Source of the DNA: Dyadobacter sp.
GTDB lineage: Bacteria; Bacteroidota; Bacteroidia; Cytophagales; Spirosomataceae
Direction of reading: 5' to 3'
NCBI RefSeq assembly: GCF_017744695.1
Contig: NZ_JAGIAS010000005.1
Coordinates: forward strand, 248,001 to 312,000
Length of the DNA stretch: 64,000 nt
A model generated the notes under the pieces. It made no database searches. It saw only the letters and a list, made by a program, of their open reading frames with translations, and was not told where the DNA came from. Shown here piece after piece: positions 1 through 8,984 of the stretch. A program made the translations under genes and the position numbers. The stretch's first letter is position 1. Each line of letters opens with the position of its first letter.

Positions 1-2
1 AT

Positions 3-1244
3 GCCTGTCTTTTTATGTTTACCAAAATGCAGGTGGCGAGAATGGAAACGGCGTTCAACACCTATCGTTCGCTGCTCGCCCTTTCCAACGGTTGCACGCC
101 CGTAGATGTGAAGAAAAAAGACGCCTCCCTGAAAGCGATCCGACAGCCTGCACAGCGCATTTGTGCTAACTCACTCACTCCGCAGATCACATTGGTGAAC
201 CGGGGAAGTGAGACGCTGACGTCGGTGAAGATCAACGTGGCCATCGATAACGGAGCCGCGCAGAATTACAACTGGACCGGTTCGCTGGCTACTTACGCGG
301 AAACAACCGTGACTTTACCGACCCTCACTACGGTGGAGGGGAACCATGTACTGAGCATTACCACTTCGAATCCGAACGGTGCGGCGGACGAGGATACATC
401 TAACGATGCTTTAAGTCTGGATTTCATTTACTACGAGCCGTTTGCCGCTCCGGTGAAAGAAGGGTTCGAAGGACTGTTTTCGCCACAGGGCTGGGACATT
501 GTGAATGAGGACGGTGGTTCGACGTGGGAAAAAACAACTTCCGCGTCCAAAACCGGCAGCGCTTCGGTGAAAATCGGAAACTTCGACAACCAGGTAGTGG
601 GACAACGGGATTACCTGCGCTCGCCGACGGTGCGTATCGCCGGGGTTGACTCCGCATTTGTGTCGTTTCAAGTGGCTGCGGCGACGTATACCAATACTTC
701 CACCCAGGGTAACGTGTGGGATACGTTGCAGGTGCTTATTAGTACAGATTGCGGACAGACTTACACAAGTGTCTACAAAAAATGGGGATCCAGCCTCATT
801 ACCCGCAGTGCAGCCACGCGTACCGCATTTACGCCGGGCGTGAACGAATGGCGGCGCGAAGAGATCAATATTGGCAGCTTCATCGGGCAGGGTGAAATCC
901 TCGTGGCATTCCTGAACACGAATGGCAACGAAAACGATATTTACCTCGACGACATCAACATCCGGACTGTCACCGTGAACCCGAACCTGAAAGAAGCGGG
1001 CTTCCTGGTGACGCCCAATCCAACGAGCGGGCAGGTGTCCGTCCAGTTCTACCCGCATCCTGAAAAACTGAAATCGGTCTCGATTTACAATGTAGCCGGG
1101 CAGAAAATAAGGGAAACGGTCATTACCGGCGAAGTAGCTTCCAATGTCTATAATTTTGATTTAACCACTTACCCGTCAGGATTGTATGTTGTGAAGGCGG
1201 AATTCGAAGACCGCGTGCTGACGAAGAAGATTGTGAAGAATTGA
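3..1244 (+). CDS. M43-like (cytophagalysin-type) secreted metalloprotease, 3' part, with T9SS sorting domain
   Basis: The reading frame is open to the left edge, so only the C-terminal part of the protein is visible. The first residues (CLFMFTKMQVARM) resemble the segment after the Met-turn of M43B pappalysin/cytophagalysin peptidases, which would place the zinc site just outside the window. Next comes a CARDB-like beta domain (about residues 50-140), a MAM-like sandwich domain with WDIVNEDGGSTW and YLDDINI motifs (about 150-320), and a type A T9SS sorting domain (NPTSGQ to LTKKIVKN). The product should be exported through the outer membrane by the type IX system and act as an extracellular protease. 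The stop codon is the first element of the 8-base repeat array downstream. The T9SS domain is clear; the M43 assignment rests on a short motif. Confidence 0.75.
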   Translation, partial: ACLFMFTKMQVARMETAFNTYRSLLALSNGCTPVDVKKKDASLKAIRQPAQRICANSLTPQITLVNRGSETLTSVKINVAIDNGAAQNYNWTGSLATYAETTVTLPTLTTVEGNHVLSITTSNPNGAADEDTSNDALSLDFIYYEPFAAPVKEGFEGLFSPQGWDIVNEDGGSTWEKTTSASKTGSASVKIGNFDNQVVGQRDYLRSPTVRIAGVDSAFVSFQVAAATYTNTSTQGNVWDTLQVLISTDCGQTYTSVYKKWGSSLITRSAATRTAFTPGVNEWRREEINIGSFIGQGEILVAFLNTNGNENDIYLDDINIRTVTVNPNLKEAGFLVTPNPTSGQVSVQFYPHPEKLKSVSIYNVAGQKIRETVITGEVASNVYNFDLTTYPSGLYVVKAEFEDRVLTKKIVKN

Positions 1245-1367
1245 ATTTTGAATGAGTGAATTTTGAATGATTGAATGAGTGAATGAGTGAATGAGTGAAT
1301 ATTTTTCATTCTGAATATGAGAGCTATTGACTTAGACCAATTCACTCATTCACTCATTTAATCATTA
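1242..1367. repeat. Inverted array of 8-base GAATGAGT-type units between convergent genes
   Basis: The left arm (about 1242-1296) consists of GAATGAGT and GAATGATT units. The right arm (about 1340-1367) is the reverse complement (TTCACTCATT type), with a loop near 1297-1339. The array runs exactly from the TGA stop of the upstream plus-strand gene to the TAA stop of the minus-strand gene. Each gene reads into an arm rich in TGA codons. The transcript could fold into a long imperfect hairpin and serve as a bidirectional terminator. Related arrays lie at 13902-14040 and 18804-18900. Confidence 0.85.
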
Positions 1368-1760
1368 ATATATCCGCTTAACCACTACCTTGCTATTCGT
1401 CTGTGAAATGGCGAACTCCTTGGCGTTTTCGTTGGGTGGTGCGATAAAAATCTGCTTTTTCTTTTTGCCGTCGGTATTTACCCAGTTGGCTGAATAAATC
1501 TCCGGGAGCTGGCCAGTGTAGATCGGGTGATGGTCGGAGTACATGAACACTTCCTCCTGTTCGTAAGCCAGTTCGAGATCGCTTCCTTCGATCACATCAC
1601 AGATAATCTTCAACCCGCCTGCTTCGTCGTCTACCAGACCTTTGATCCGGGCTTTCCCGTAAAAAGGATCTTCTTCAAATTCCCAACGGATATAGTATTC
1701 GATTACGTTTCCGATCTGAGACTCAATGTAGTCGGCAGTTAGCAGTTGTTCCTGGCGCAT
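1365..1760 (-). CDS. Hypothetical protein, about 131 aa
   Basis: This acidic soluble protein has no signal peptide or membrane segment, and I do not recognise the family. It contains a mixed alpha/beta pattern with the core IEYYIRWEFEEDPFYGKARIKGLVDDEAGGLKIICDV split by charged loops, and a YSDHHPIY stretch near the middle. The frame extends to a TTG at 1799, but the ATG at 1760 (MRQEQLL) is preferred because the extra N-terminal residues look non-coding. It is convergent with the protease gene and divergent from the SusC gene, so it is probably transcribed alone. Confidence 0.6.
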   Translation of the reverse strand: MRQEQLLTADYIESQIGNVIEYYIRWEFEEDPFYGKARIKGLVDDEAGGLKIICDVIEGSDLELAYEQEEVFMYSDHHPIYTGQLPEIYSANWVNTDGKKKKQIFIAPPNENAKEFAISQTNSKVVVKRIY

Positions 1761-2125
1761 GGTCGAAGTTGGTTTTTTACACTCCTTAAAACTAGGCAAA
1801 ATTCAAATCCGCCCCGTGTGGGCGTTTTGACAAATGTAATCGTAAGCAGGATGTTTCCAAAAATAATAGGACGCGTTTGATAGATATTTGAAAAATTACG
1901 ATCAAGTAGACATTTGCAATGCAGCAGGCTGTCACCGACGCTTCGTTCATATAGTTGCAAAGGTTAGTGATGTAAATGTATTTTTAGGTCTATTTGTAGA
2001 AGTCATGTAGTCGCCGGGAGTGACTGTTTTATCACTTCGGGGAACATAACGGTATGGTTTTTGTCTGGCACTGGCTAATCAACATAATTTTCCGGGCATT
2101 GGCCCGTCACTTAGCCAAGATTGAT
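1761..2125. other. Divergent intergenic region, no gene found
   Basis: This stretch separates the minus-strand hypothetical gene from the SusC gene and should hold both promoters. I see no exact TAnnTTTG element at a convincing spacing and no hairpin. Short reading frames in it are not supported. Confidence 0.5.
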
Positions 2126-5100
2126 ATGAGAAAAACTCAACGAGTCAATGGGCCTGTACCATGTTCGGTCCCGCTCATTTTCCTGAGGATCGGTTTCTTT
2201 CTGTTACTGTTCTCCGGCCCGATATCCCGAAGTCACGCGCAGCAGGCCGGGCCGGATTCAACCCGAAAGACCAAGCCCGATACGCTCACACCGGTCCCGA
2301 AACCTGATCCTGCATCACGCCGACCGGCCTCCGATACCCTCCCCAAGCCTCAAAATACCACCGATTCTGCTTCCAAATCCTCCTCCTCACCATTGGTGAA
2401 ACCCACGCAGAACTTCGACCCGCTGAACAAGCCAACTCCTCAAAAAGATTCACTAAGCAAACCTGACAGTACTGCCAAACCGGCCCAGACCGGCAATGCA
2501 AACACCACGCAGCCGGCGCAGAATGCCACGCCGGATTCAGCCACGGCACAGAAACCGGCAGGAACCACGGACGCCGGCCCCGACGCGCGTGACATCAAAG
2601 GCGTGGTGAAAGACGAAAAGGGCGCAGGAATGCCCGGCGTGGCGGTTTTGGTAAAGGGCACCCAGATTCAGGCCATTACCGAGCCTGACGGTTCCTTTCA
2701 GATGAAGGTTCCTGCAAAGGGCGGCATACTGGTGTACAGCTTTGTCGGCTTTACGACGAAGGAAGTACCCATCACCGGCCTTAGTACCTACAATGCGCAG
2801 CTCATTCCCGAAGCCAAGGCACTCAAAGAAGTCGTGGTGGTCGGATATGGCGCGCAGAGCAAGCGTGACCTGGCCAGCTCGACCTCACGGGTAGCTTCCC
2901 AGGAATACAAGTCGGCGGTGATTAACACGATCGACCAGGCGATTCAGGGGCGCGCAACGGGTGTTCAGGTCGTGGAAAGTTCGGGCGAGCCGGGTGCTTC
3001 GGCGGTAGTGAGGATACGCGGTAACAACTCACTGAGCGGGAATAACGAGCCGCTCTACGTGATCGATGGTTTCCCGATGCCTCCTTACCGCGAGGCAGGA
3101 ACTAACTTCTATGGATCCTATACGCAAAATGGATTATACGGTATTAATCCGAATGATATCGAGAGTATGGAAATCCTCAAAGATGCTTCTGCGACAGCGA
3201 TTTACGGCTCTCGCGGTGCGAATGGGGTGATCCTGATCACGACGAAATCGGGCAGGCGGGGCGAGGGCCGCGTGGAGCTCGTTAACAAGACATCCTTTGG
3301 CCAGGTCGCCAATCCGATCCGGATGATGAATTCGCGGCAGTATGCGGAGGTGATCAACGAAAGCTTCCGTGTTACGAACCGCAATCCGCCCTTCGAAAAC
3401 CTGGACAGCACTTTGACAAATACGGACTGGGTGGATGCCATTACACAACCAAGTTTCCGGCAGGATATTACGCTGAGTCTCTCGGGGGGCAGCCCTAAGT
3501 CGTCGTATTACATTTCAGGGAACTACCTGAAAGACAAGGGAACGATCATCAATTCGAACAACGACCGGGCGAGCTTACGCGTTAATGTGAATAATGAAAT
3601 CAATAACTGGTACACCGTCAAAGGGCAGCTTTCCTTTTCCCGCCAGAAAACCAATCGCGCAGTGACCGCTTCACGTGCGTGGCCGAGCTCGGGCGGGCTT
3701 ATGGACGGTCTGCGTGCAGCGCCTACTCTGGAGCTCGATTACCTGGGTAACAATAGTTTGGGTATACCTAACTATCAGGGTTATTATTTTTCCAATCCCT
3801 ATAATGAGCTGATGGCGAAAACCGATGTGACGCAGAGCGATTATTCCATCCTCAACATCGAGAACTACTTCAAAATCGCTAATGGCCTGCAACTGGTCGT
3901 GAGCCTTGCGGGTAACCAGAACCTCACGCGCCGCAAGGTATTCCTGCCGCCGTCGACGGCTGAGGGTAATCAGGTGAAAGGGAAAGGCAGCAACAATACG
4001 GCCAATACGTATAGCTATAACTTCAACTCGTATCTCCAATACGAAAAGACTTTCCGAAAGAACCATTACCTCAATACTACCCTGGGTGTGGAATATAACG
4101 ACCAGACTGTTGAATTCCTCAACACCAACTCATCAGGCTTCGATGTGCCGTTTTTCGGTGTGGACAACATTGGCAGCGCGTCATCGCAGGTGATCGGATC
4201 GTTCAAAGAGAAGCGCATTCTGCAATCGGGCTTCCTGCGCGCGAACTACTCTTTTAAAGGAAGGTATGTGTTGAATGCCTCAGTACGTGCCGACGGTGCC
4301 TCTGCATTTGCGGCCAATAAAAAGTACGGTATTTTCCCGGCGGTCGCATTGGCCTGGAACCTCGACCAGGAGGAGTTTATGAAGGGGGTGACGTTCATCA
4401 CGAATACCAAATTCAGGGCTTCCTATGGTGAAACAGGCAGCCAGGCCATTGCGCCTTACTCGTCGCTTTCGCTGTATAGCTCGGGTTTCTATGAAATGGG
4501 GCCGGGTGGCGACGGGGCCGTAATCAATACCGGCGTGTTTCCGAATACTATCGCCAACCCGAACCTTTCGTGGGAGCGGACGAAGCAGTTCAACGTCGGG
4601 GTGGATTTCAATGCGGCCAAGGACCGGATCGTGCTGAGTTTTGACTATTATAATAAGGTCACCTCCGACCTGTTGCAACCGCGCAAGGTGCCTACTCAGG
4701 CGGGTGTGGGAACGATCATCGACAACTACGGAACTATGCGGAACCGTGGGGTCGAGTTGAGTATCCAGGGGAATATCATTCAGAAAAAGAATGTGAGCTA
4801 TTCGACGCGTGTCAATATTTCGAGAAACGTGAATACGCTGGTCAACCTGGGCGACCGTACCCAGCCGGATTACGTGAGCATCAATGGTAACTTGCTGGGA
4901 GGGGTTTCGGGGATTCTGATTCCCGGGCAGGAAGTAGGGCAGTTTTTTGGGTACCGGGTCGATGGGCTGAGCCAGAAGGATGATTTCGACGCCAACGGCA
5001 ACCCGAAATTCGCTACGTTCGAAGGACCGGCGCCGGCGGGATCGAAAGGGAGCCCGCTTTACGGCGCCTGGAAATATTCGGATATCAATGGCGACGGTAT

Positions 5101-5647
5101 CATTACAGCTGATGACCGGGTAGTGCTCGGCAAATCCACGCCGGACTTTACGTTCGGATGGAGCCATGACTTCACCTGGAAGAATTTCGCGGTGAATGCA
5201 TTGTTTACCGGTTCGGTCGGGAATGACGTGCTGAACCTCACGCGGTTTTACATCAGCAATGGTGTCGTCGATTACGGTGGGGTAGGGTTCAACCAGTCGG
5301 AAGAGTGGTTCCAGCATCGCTACACCGAAGCCAAGCCGCATAATAACCCCAAATATCCGGGTGTGCAGCGCGGGATCGCCTCGGGGGATATCAACTCGGT
5401 GATGCTGGAAGACGGTAGTTTTGCCCGCCTGAAAATGCTGACCGTTTCCTATACGTTCCCCAAACTCGGCCCGATCCAGAACCCTCGCCTTTTTGTGACG
5501 GGTACCAACCTCTGGACCCTGACCAAATACTCGGGCTTCGACCCTGAGGTGAGTTCCTATGCACAATCGCTGTTGCAACAGGGCATCGACTACGGTGCAT
5601 ATCCTGCGCAGCGGTCGTACACCATCGGATTCTCCTGCAATTTCTAG
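2126..5647 (+). CDS. SusC/RagA-family TonB-linked outer membrane protein with a long Pro/Thr/Ser-rich linker
   Basis: This is an outer membrane import barrel that works with the following SusD lipoprotein and TonB. The frame opens at 2054, but the ATG at 2126 gives a proper signal peptide (MRKTQR, hydrophobic core, cleavage near SHAQ), for 1173 residues. Residues about 40-155 form an unusual low-complexity segment dominated by Pro, Thr, Ser, Lys and Asp. A carboxypeptidase-regulatory-like domain starts with DIKGVVKDEKGAG at about 156. The plug starts with KEVVVVGYG near 232 and contains the family motif PLYVIDGFP; a full barrel follows, ending in an aromatic residue (FSCNF). SusD starts 23 bases after the stop. 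The substrate cannot be read from the sequence, but the downstream nucleotidase genes suggest nucleotides or other phospho-compounds. Confidence 0.95.
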   Translation: MRKTQRVNGPVPCSVPLIFLRIGFFLLLFSGPISRSHAQQAGPDSTRKTKPDTLTPVPKPDPASRRPASDTLPKPQNTTDSASKSSSSPLVKPTQNFDPLNKPTPQKDSLSKPDSTAKPAQTGNANTTQPAQNATPDSATAQKPAGTTDAGPDARDIKGVVKDEKGAGMPGVAVLVKGTQIQAITEPDGSFQMKVPAKGGILVYSFVGFTTKEVPITGLSTYNAQLIPEAKALKEVVVVGYGAQSKRDLASSTSRVASQEYKSAVINTIDQAIQGRATGVQVVESSGEPGASAVVRIRGNNSLSGNNEPLYVIDGFPMPPYREAGTNFYGSYTQNGLYGINPNDIESMEILKDASATAIYGSRGANGVILITTKSGRRGEGRVELVNKTSFGQVANPIRMMNSRQYAEVINESFRVTNRNPPFENLDSTLTNTDWVDAITQPSFRQDITLSLSGGSPKSSYYISGNYLKDKGTIINSNNDRASLRVNVNNEINNWYTVKGQLSFSRQKTNRAVTASRAWPSSGGLMDGLRAAPTLELDYLGNNSLGIPNYQGYYFSNPYNELMAKTDVTQSDYSILNIENYFKIANGLQLVVSLAGNQNLTRRKVFLPPSTAEGNQVKGKGSNNTANTYSYNFNSYLQYEKTFRKNHYLNTTLGVEYNDQTVEFLNTNSSGFDVPFFGVDNIGSASSQVIGSFKEKRILQSGFLRANYSFKGRYVLNASVRADGASAFAANKKYGIFPAVALAWNLDQEEFMKGVTFITNTKFRASYGETGSQAIAPYSSLSLYSSGFYEMGPGGDGAVINTGVFPNTIANPNLSWERTKQFNVGVDFNAAKDRIVLSFDYYNKVTSDLLQPRKVPTQAGVGTIIDNYGTMRNRGVELSIQGNIIQKKNVSYSTRVNISRNVNTLVNLGDRTQPDYVSINGNLLGGVSGILIPGQEVGQFFGYRVDGLSQKDDFDANGNPKFATFEGPAPAGSKGSPLYGAWKYSDINGDGIITADDRVVLGKSTPDFTFGWSHDFTWKNFAVNALFTGSVGNDVLNLTRFYISNGVVDYGGVGFNQSEEWFQHRYTEAKPHNNPKYPGVQRGIASGDINSVMLEDGSFARLKMLTVSYTFPKLGPIQNPRLFVTGTNLWTLTKYSGFDPEVSSYAQSLLQQGIDYGAYPAQRSYTIGFSCNF

Positions 5648-5670
5648 TGTTGACCAATGTCTCTGAAAAC

Positions 5671-7260
5671 ATGAAAATACATATCAAGATAACCGTAATG
5701 CTGCTGGCCTTGCTGGGCATTATGTCCTGCAAGGATAACCTCGACGAATCGCCCTATTCCTCGCTGGGCAAGGATGTGGCATTCAAGGATGAGGACGGCC
5801 TGAACCAGGCGACGATCGGCGTGTACCAGGCCTGGACCACCACCGACCATTCCGATATTTACAACCGTTTTGTCCTTGCTGAATCCGGGCACCGGTATGC
5901 GACGGCCGGAATTCTCGGGTCCGGGGCGGATCCGTACTACCGTTTCGCGCACACACCGGTTTCGGGTGCATTCGAATCGGTATGGGCCCGGTTTTACAAG
6001 ATCATTTACCGCGCTAACACTGTGATCGATAATGCGAAACTGGCAGTTCCCGGTGAGGAGGAGGAAGCGGACCCTTACATAGCGGAGGCGCGCGTGCTGC
6101 GGGCTTATGCCTACTTCAACCTGGTGAGACTTTTCGGCGGCGTACCGTTGATATTGAAGGAAGTCGGGTCATTTGAAGACAAGGATCTCATTTTCGCACC
6201 CCGCGCGACGGACGCGGAGGTGTACGAAGCGATTCTGGCCGATCTGGCATTTGCCGAAACGATCCTCCCGGATTCACGCGGCGGGGCAGAGCTGGGACGT
6301 GTTTCAGCCGGTACGGTAAAAGCGCTGATGGGGAAGGTGTATCTCACTATGGCCGGCAAGCCTTTGAACAGAACGGAAAACTATCAAAAGGCAGTCGAAA
6401 AGCTGAGCGAACTCGTGGGGGCGGTGAATGAGGAAAAGTATGATATGGAACTGCTGCCCAACTTCGCCGATGTATTCGCATTGGCCAATGAGCGCAACCG
6501 GGAGATCGTGCTATCGTTCGGGTATTTTGTTAATCCTTCAAACCAGAATGGGAACATATTGCCGTTCCACTTGTTCCCGTCGGGCCTGGTGAATGGCGAT
6601 GAGCAGACCAACTACGGGTTGACATATGATTATTACAAACTGTTTGACAAAACGGATACGAGGCGTGATTACACCCTGGTTTCCAGGTATGCATTCACCG
6701 GCGGGGCCCGTGCCGGGGCGGAGCCGGGTGACAGCATTATTTATGATCCGGCTACCTCGCATTACCTGAATCAGCGGACCAAAGAGCCGTTTTCGCATGA
6801 TGATTTCAAATATGGTATCGCCTTCGGGAAGCTGGCGCGTGAGGCGCGCCCAGCGGGAGCGCCTGTGCAGGGGTATAGCGCGGATCTGATCGAAATGCGG
6901 TTTTCGGATGTGCTCTTAATGCTCGCGGAAGCGCTGGTCGAAACAGGAAAACCAGCAGAGGCATTGCCATTGCTCAACCGCGTCCGCGCCCGTGCGAAGG
7001 CGGCGCCGTCCAAGGCGGCAGGCGTACCCGCGTTGCGTGCAGCCATCCGTACCGAACGCAGGCTGGAACTGAGCGGGGAGTTTAATACCGTGTTCGATAT
7101 CCGTCGCTGGGGTACTTTGCAAGAAGAGCGGGCCGCAATGACCGACGACCAGATTGTCGACAATGTGCTGGTGCCCTATTCGCCGCGCCTCGAACTTTAT
7201 CCCATACCGCAGTCGCAGATCGACGCAAACCCGAATCTGCGTCAGAATGACGGCTGGTAG
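5671..7260 (+). CDS. RagB/SusD-family substrate-binding lipoprotein
   Basis: This is the surface lipoprotein lid of the SusC barrel encoded just upstream. The ATG at 5671 is chosen because it begins a lipoprotein signal (MKIHIKITVMLLALLGIMSC, lipidated Cys at residue 20). A GTG at 5647 overlaps the SusC stop and is less likely. The product has 529 residues. The N-terminal part shows the TPR-like SusD helices (EARVLRAYAYFNLVRLFGGVPLI), and the C-terminus carries the usual RTERRLELSGEFNTVFDIRRWG and LYPIPQSQIDANPNLRQNDGW motifs. It is co-transcribed with SusC and followed after 48 bases by the split 5'-nucleotidase genes. Confidence 0.96.
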   Translation: MKIHIKITVMLLALLGIMSCKDNLDESPYSSLGKDVAFKDEDGLNQATIGVYQAWTTTDHSDIYNRFVLAESGHRYATAGILGSGADPYYRFAHTPVSGAFESVWARFYKIIYRANTVIDNAKLAVPGEEEEADPYIAEARVLRAYAYFNLVRLFGGVPLILKEVGSFEDKDLIFAPRATDAEVYEAILADLAFAETILPDSRGGAELGRVSAGTVKALMGKVYLTMAGKPLNRTENYQKAVEKLSELVGAVNEEKYDMELLPNFADVFALANERNREIVLSFGYFVNPSNQNGNILPFHLFPSGLVNGDEQTNYGLTYDYYKLFDKTDTRRDYTLVSRYAFTGGARAGAEPGDSIIYDPATSHYLNQRTKEPFSHDDFKYGIAFGKLAREARPAGAPVQGYSADLIEMRFSDVLLMLAEALVETGKPAEALPLLNRVRARAKAAPSKAAGVPALRAAIRTERRLELSGEFNTVFDIRRWGTLQEERAAMTDDQIVDNVLVPYSPRLELYPIPQSQIDANPNLRQNDGW

Positions 7261-7308
7261 CAGGAAATACGGAGTTTCAGATGTAATTTCAGGTTTTTAA
7301 ATTACACT

Positions 7309-8061
7309 ATGAAAACTCCTTTCAGATCGGGTGCAATATTGCTTGCGGGCCTCTGCCTGATGGCCTCCTGCCAGAAGCATCTCACCGTTTCCAAAAGCGA
7401 ATACAAACAGTACGGCATCGACCAGCAGGTCGGTGCCGATTCTGCTATAATTCGGTACTATCAGCCGTATAAGGATAAAATGCAGGCCGAAATGAACCGG
7501 ATCGTGGGGCAGACCGAACAGGCGCTTACCAAGCCCTCGGACCCGGAAACGCTCATGGGTAATTTCTTTGCCGATGCGATGCTCAAAGAAGGTTTGAAGA
7601 AAGATCCTTCCATCCAGTTCACATTGGCAACCAAGGGCGGGTTGCGCACTACTTTCCCGAAAGGGAACATTACGGTTTCCCACGTTTTTGAACTGATGCC
7701 GTTTGAAAATGAAATGGTGGTGCTGAAACTGTCGGGGCCGAATGTACAGCAGGTGATCGATTTCATTGCCCGGAAAGACGGCGAACCGGTGGCGGGCATT
7801 CGCATGAAAATCAAGGATAATAAAGCCTACGACGTCACGATCGGCGGCGAGCCGTTTGACATTAACAAAACCTATAACCTGCTTACCTATGACTACCTGG
7901 CCGATGGAGGCGACGAGCTCGAATGCCTTCGTAACCCGCTCGAACGCCGGGAGATCAATCAGAAAGTAAGGGAAGCATTGTTCGAAAATATCAGTGATCT
8001 GACGCGCCAGGGTAAAAAAATAACCGCTCAACTCGATGGAAGAATTGTTTCAGATAAATAG
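7309..8061 (+). CDS. 5'-nucleotidase C-terminal-domain lipoprotein (half of a split 5'-nucleotidase)
   Basis: This protein of 250 residues has a lipoprotein signal (LLAGLCLMASC) followed only by a 5_nucleotid_C-type domain, the part that binds the nucleotide base in UshA/CD73-type enzymes. Visible motifs are LMGNFFADAML, ATKGGLRTTFPKGNITVSHVFELMPFENEMVVLKLSG, and YNLLTYDYLADGGDE. It lacks the metallophosphatase domain, which is encoded by the next gene. The two frames overlap by 26 bases, which suggests coupled translation and a physical complex. The pair follows SusCD and probably dephosphorylates nucleotides at the cell envelope. Confidence 0.92.
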   Translation: MKTPFRSGAILLAGLCLMASCQKHLTVSKSEYKQYGIDQQVGADSAIIRYYQPYKDKMQAEMNRIVGQTEQALTKPSDPETLMGNFFADAMLKEGLKKDPSIQFTLATKGGLRTTFPKGNITVSHVFELMPFENEMVVLKLSGPNVQQVIDFIARKDGEPVAGIRMKIKDNKAYDVTIGGEPFDINKTYNLLTYDYLADGGDELECLRNPLERREINQKVREALFENISDLTRQGKKITAQLDGRIVSDK

Positions 8062-8980
8062 GAGGGATTTCCTCAGAAAAGGCGGCCTGGCTGCGGCTGC
8101 ATTGGGTTTGGGCTCGGTGCCGGCATTTGCCAAACGGGATTCGGTGGTACACCTGACCATTCTCCACACCAACGACGTGCACAGCCGCATCGATCCGTTC
8201 CCGATGGACGGCTCCCGCAACCAGGGGCTTGGCGGCGTGGCGCGGCGGGCGGCATTGGTGAAGCAAATCCGTGCCGAGCAGTCCAACGTGCTTTTGCTGG
8301 ATGCGGGAGACGTGTTTCAGGGAACGCCGTATTTCAATTTGTATGGCGGAGAGCTCGAATTGACGATTATGAGCCAGATGGGGTACGATGCTGCGACAAT
8401 GGGCAACCATGATTTTGACAATAGCATTGCCGGTTTCGCGAAGCAGCTTCCGCACGCGAATTTCCCTTTTCTGGTCAGTAATTATGATTTTAGCAACACC
8501 GAACTGAAAGGCAGGACGCTGCCCTATAAAATATTCAAAAAGCAAGGGCTTAAAATCGGCGTTTTCGGGGTTTGTATCGAGCTGGAAGGGTTGGTCAACA
8601 AGAAGAACTACCTCGAAACCGTTTACCTTGACCCGATTACCAAGGCTAACGAAATGGCTTCGTTACTAAGAAATGAGCAGCATTGCGACTTCGTGATCTG
8701 CCTTTCGCATTTGGGATATAAATACAAGGAAAACAAAGTGTCGGACCAGATCCTGGCCAAATCCACACGTAACATCGACCTTATCATCGGTGGCCATACG
8801 CACACCTTCATGAAAGAGCCGGAAAATATCATCAACCTCGACGGCAAGGTAACGACCATCAATCAGGTCGGTTTCGCGGGGATTAACTTAGGTCGCCTCG
8901 ACTATTTCTTCGACCGCGACAGCGGTAAGCAGAAAATGGTAGCAGCGGTGTTGCCGGTAGGGGAGCGCGTGTTAGGGTAA
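8036..8980 (+). CDS. Tat-exported metallophosphatase (catalytic half of a split 5'-nucleotidase)
   Basis: This metallophosphoesterase of 314 residues has a twin-arginine signal (NRRDFLRKGG near residue 8, then an Ala/Leu core and cleavage near AFA). Catalytic motifs of the calcineurin-like nucleotidase fold are present in order: LHTNDVHSR, DAGDVFQGTP, MGNHDFD, and GGHTHTFM, which supply the dinuclear metal ligands. It ends where the C-terminal substrate domain would normally begin; that domain is on the preceding gene. Use of Tat means it folds with metal before export. The stop lies just before a 40-base tandem repeat array. Confidence 0.94.
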   Translation: MEELFQINRRDFLRKGGLAAAALGLGSVPAFAKRDSVVHLTILHTNDVHSRIDPFPMDGSRNQGLGGVARRAALVKQIRAEQSNVLLLDAGDVFQGTPYFNLYGGELELTIMSQMGYDAATMGNHDFDNSIAGFAKQLPHANFPFLVSNYDFSNTELKGRTLPYKIFKKQGLKIGVFGVCIELEGLVNKKNYLETVYLDPITKANEMASLLRNEQHCDFVICLSHLGYKYKENKVSDQILAKSTRNIDLIIGGHTHTFMKEPENIINLDGKVTTINQVGFAGINLGRLDYFFDRDSGKQKMVAAVLPVGERVLG

Positions 8981-8984
8981 TTTG

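Noticed and set aside
4280..5578. Long antisense reading frame (432 aa) opposite the SusC gene
   Set aside because: It lies fully inside a well-supported SusC gene, has His/Arg-rich composition without any domain, and is a typical shadow of a GC-biased gene. The same holds for 14930-15844 and 33646-34680.
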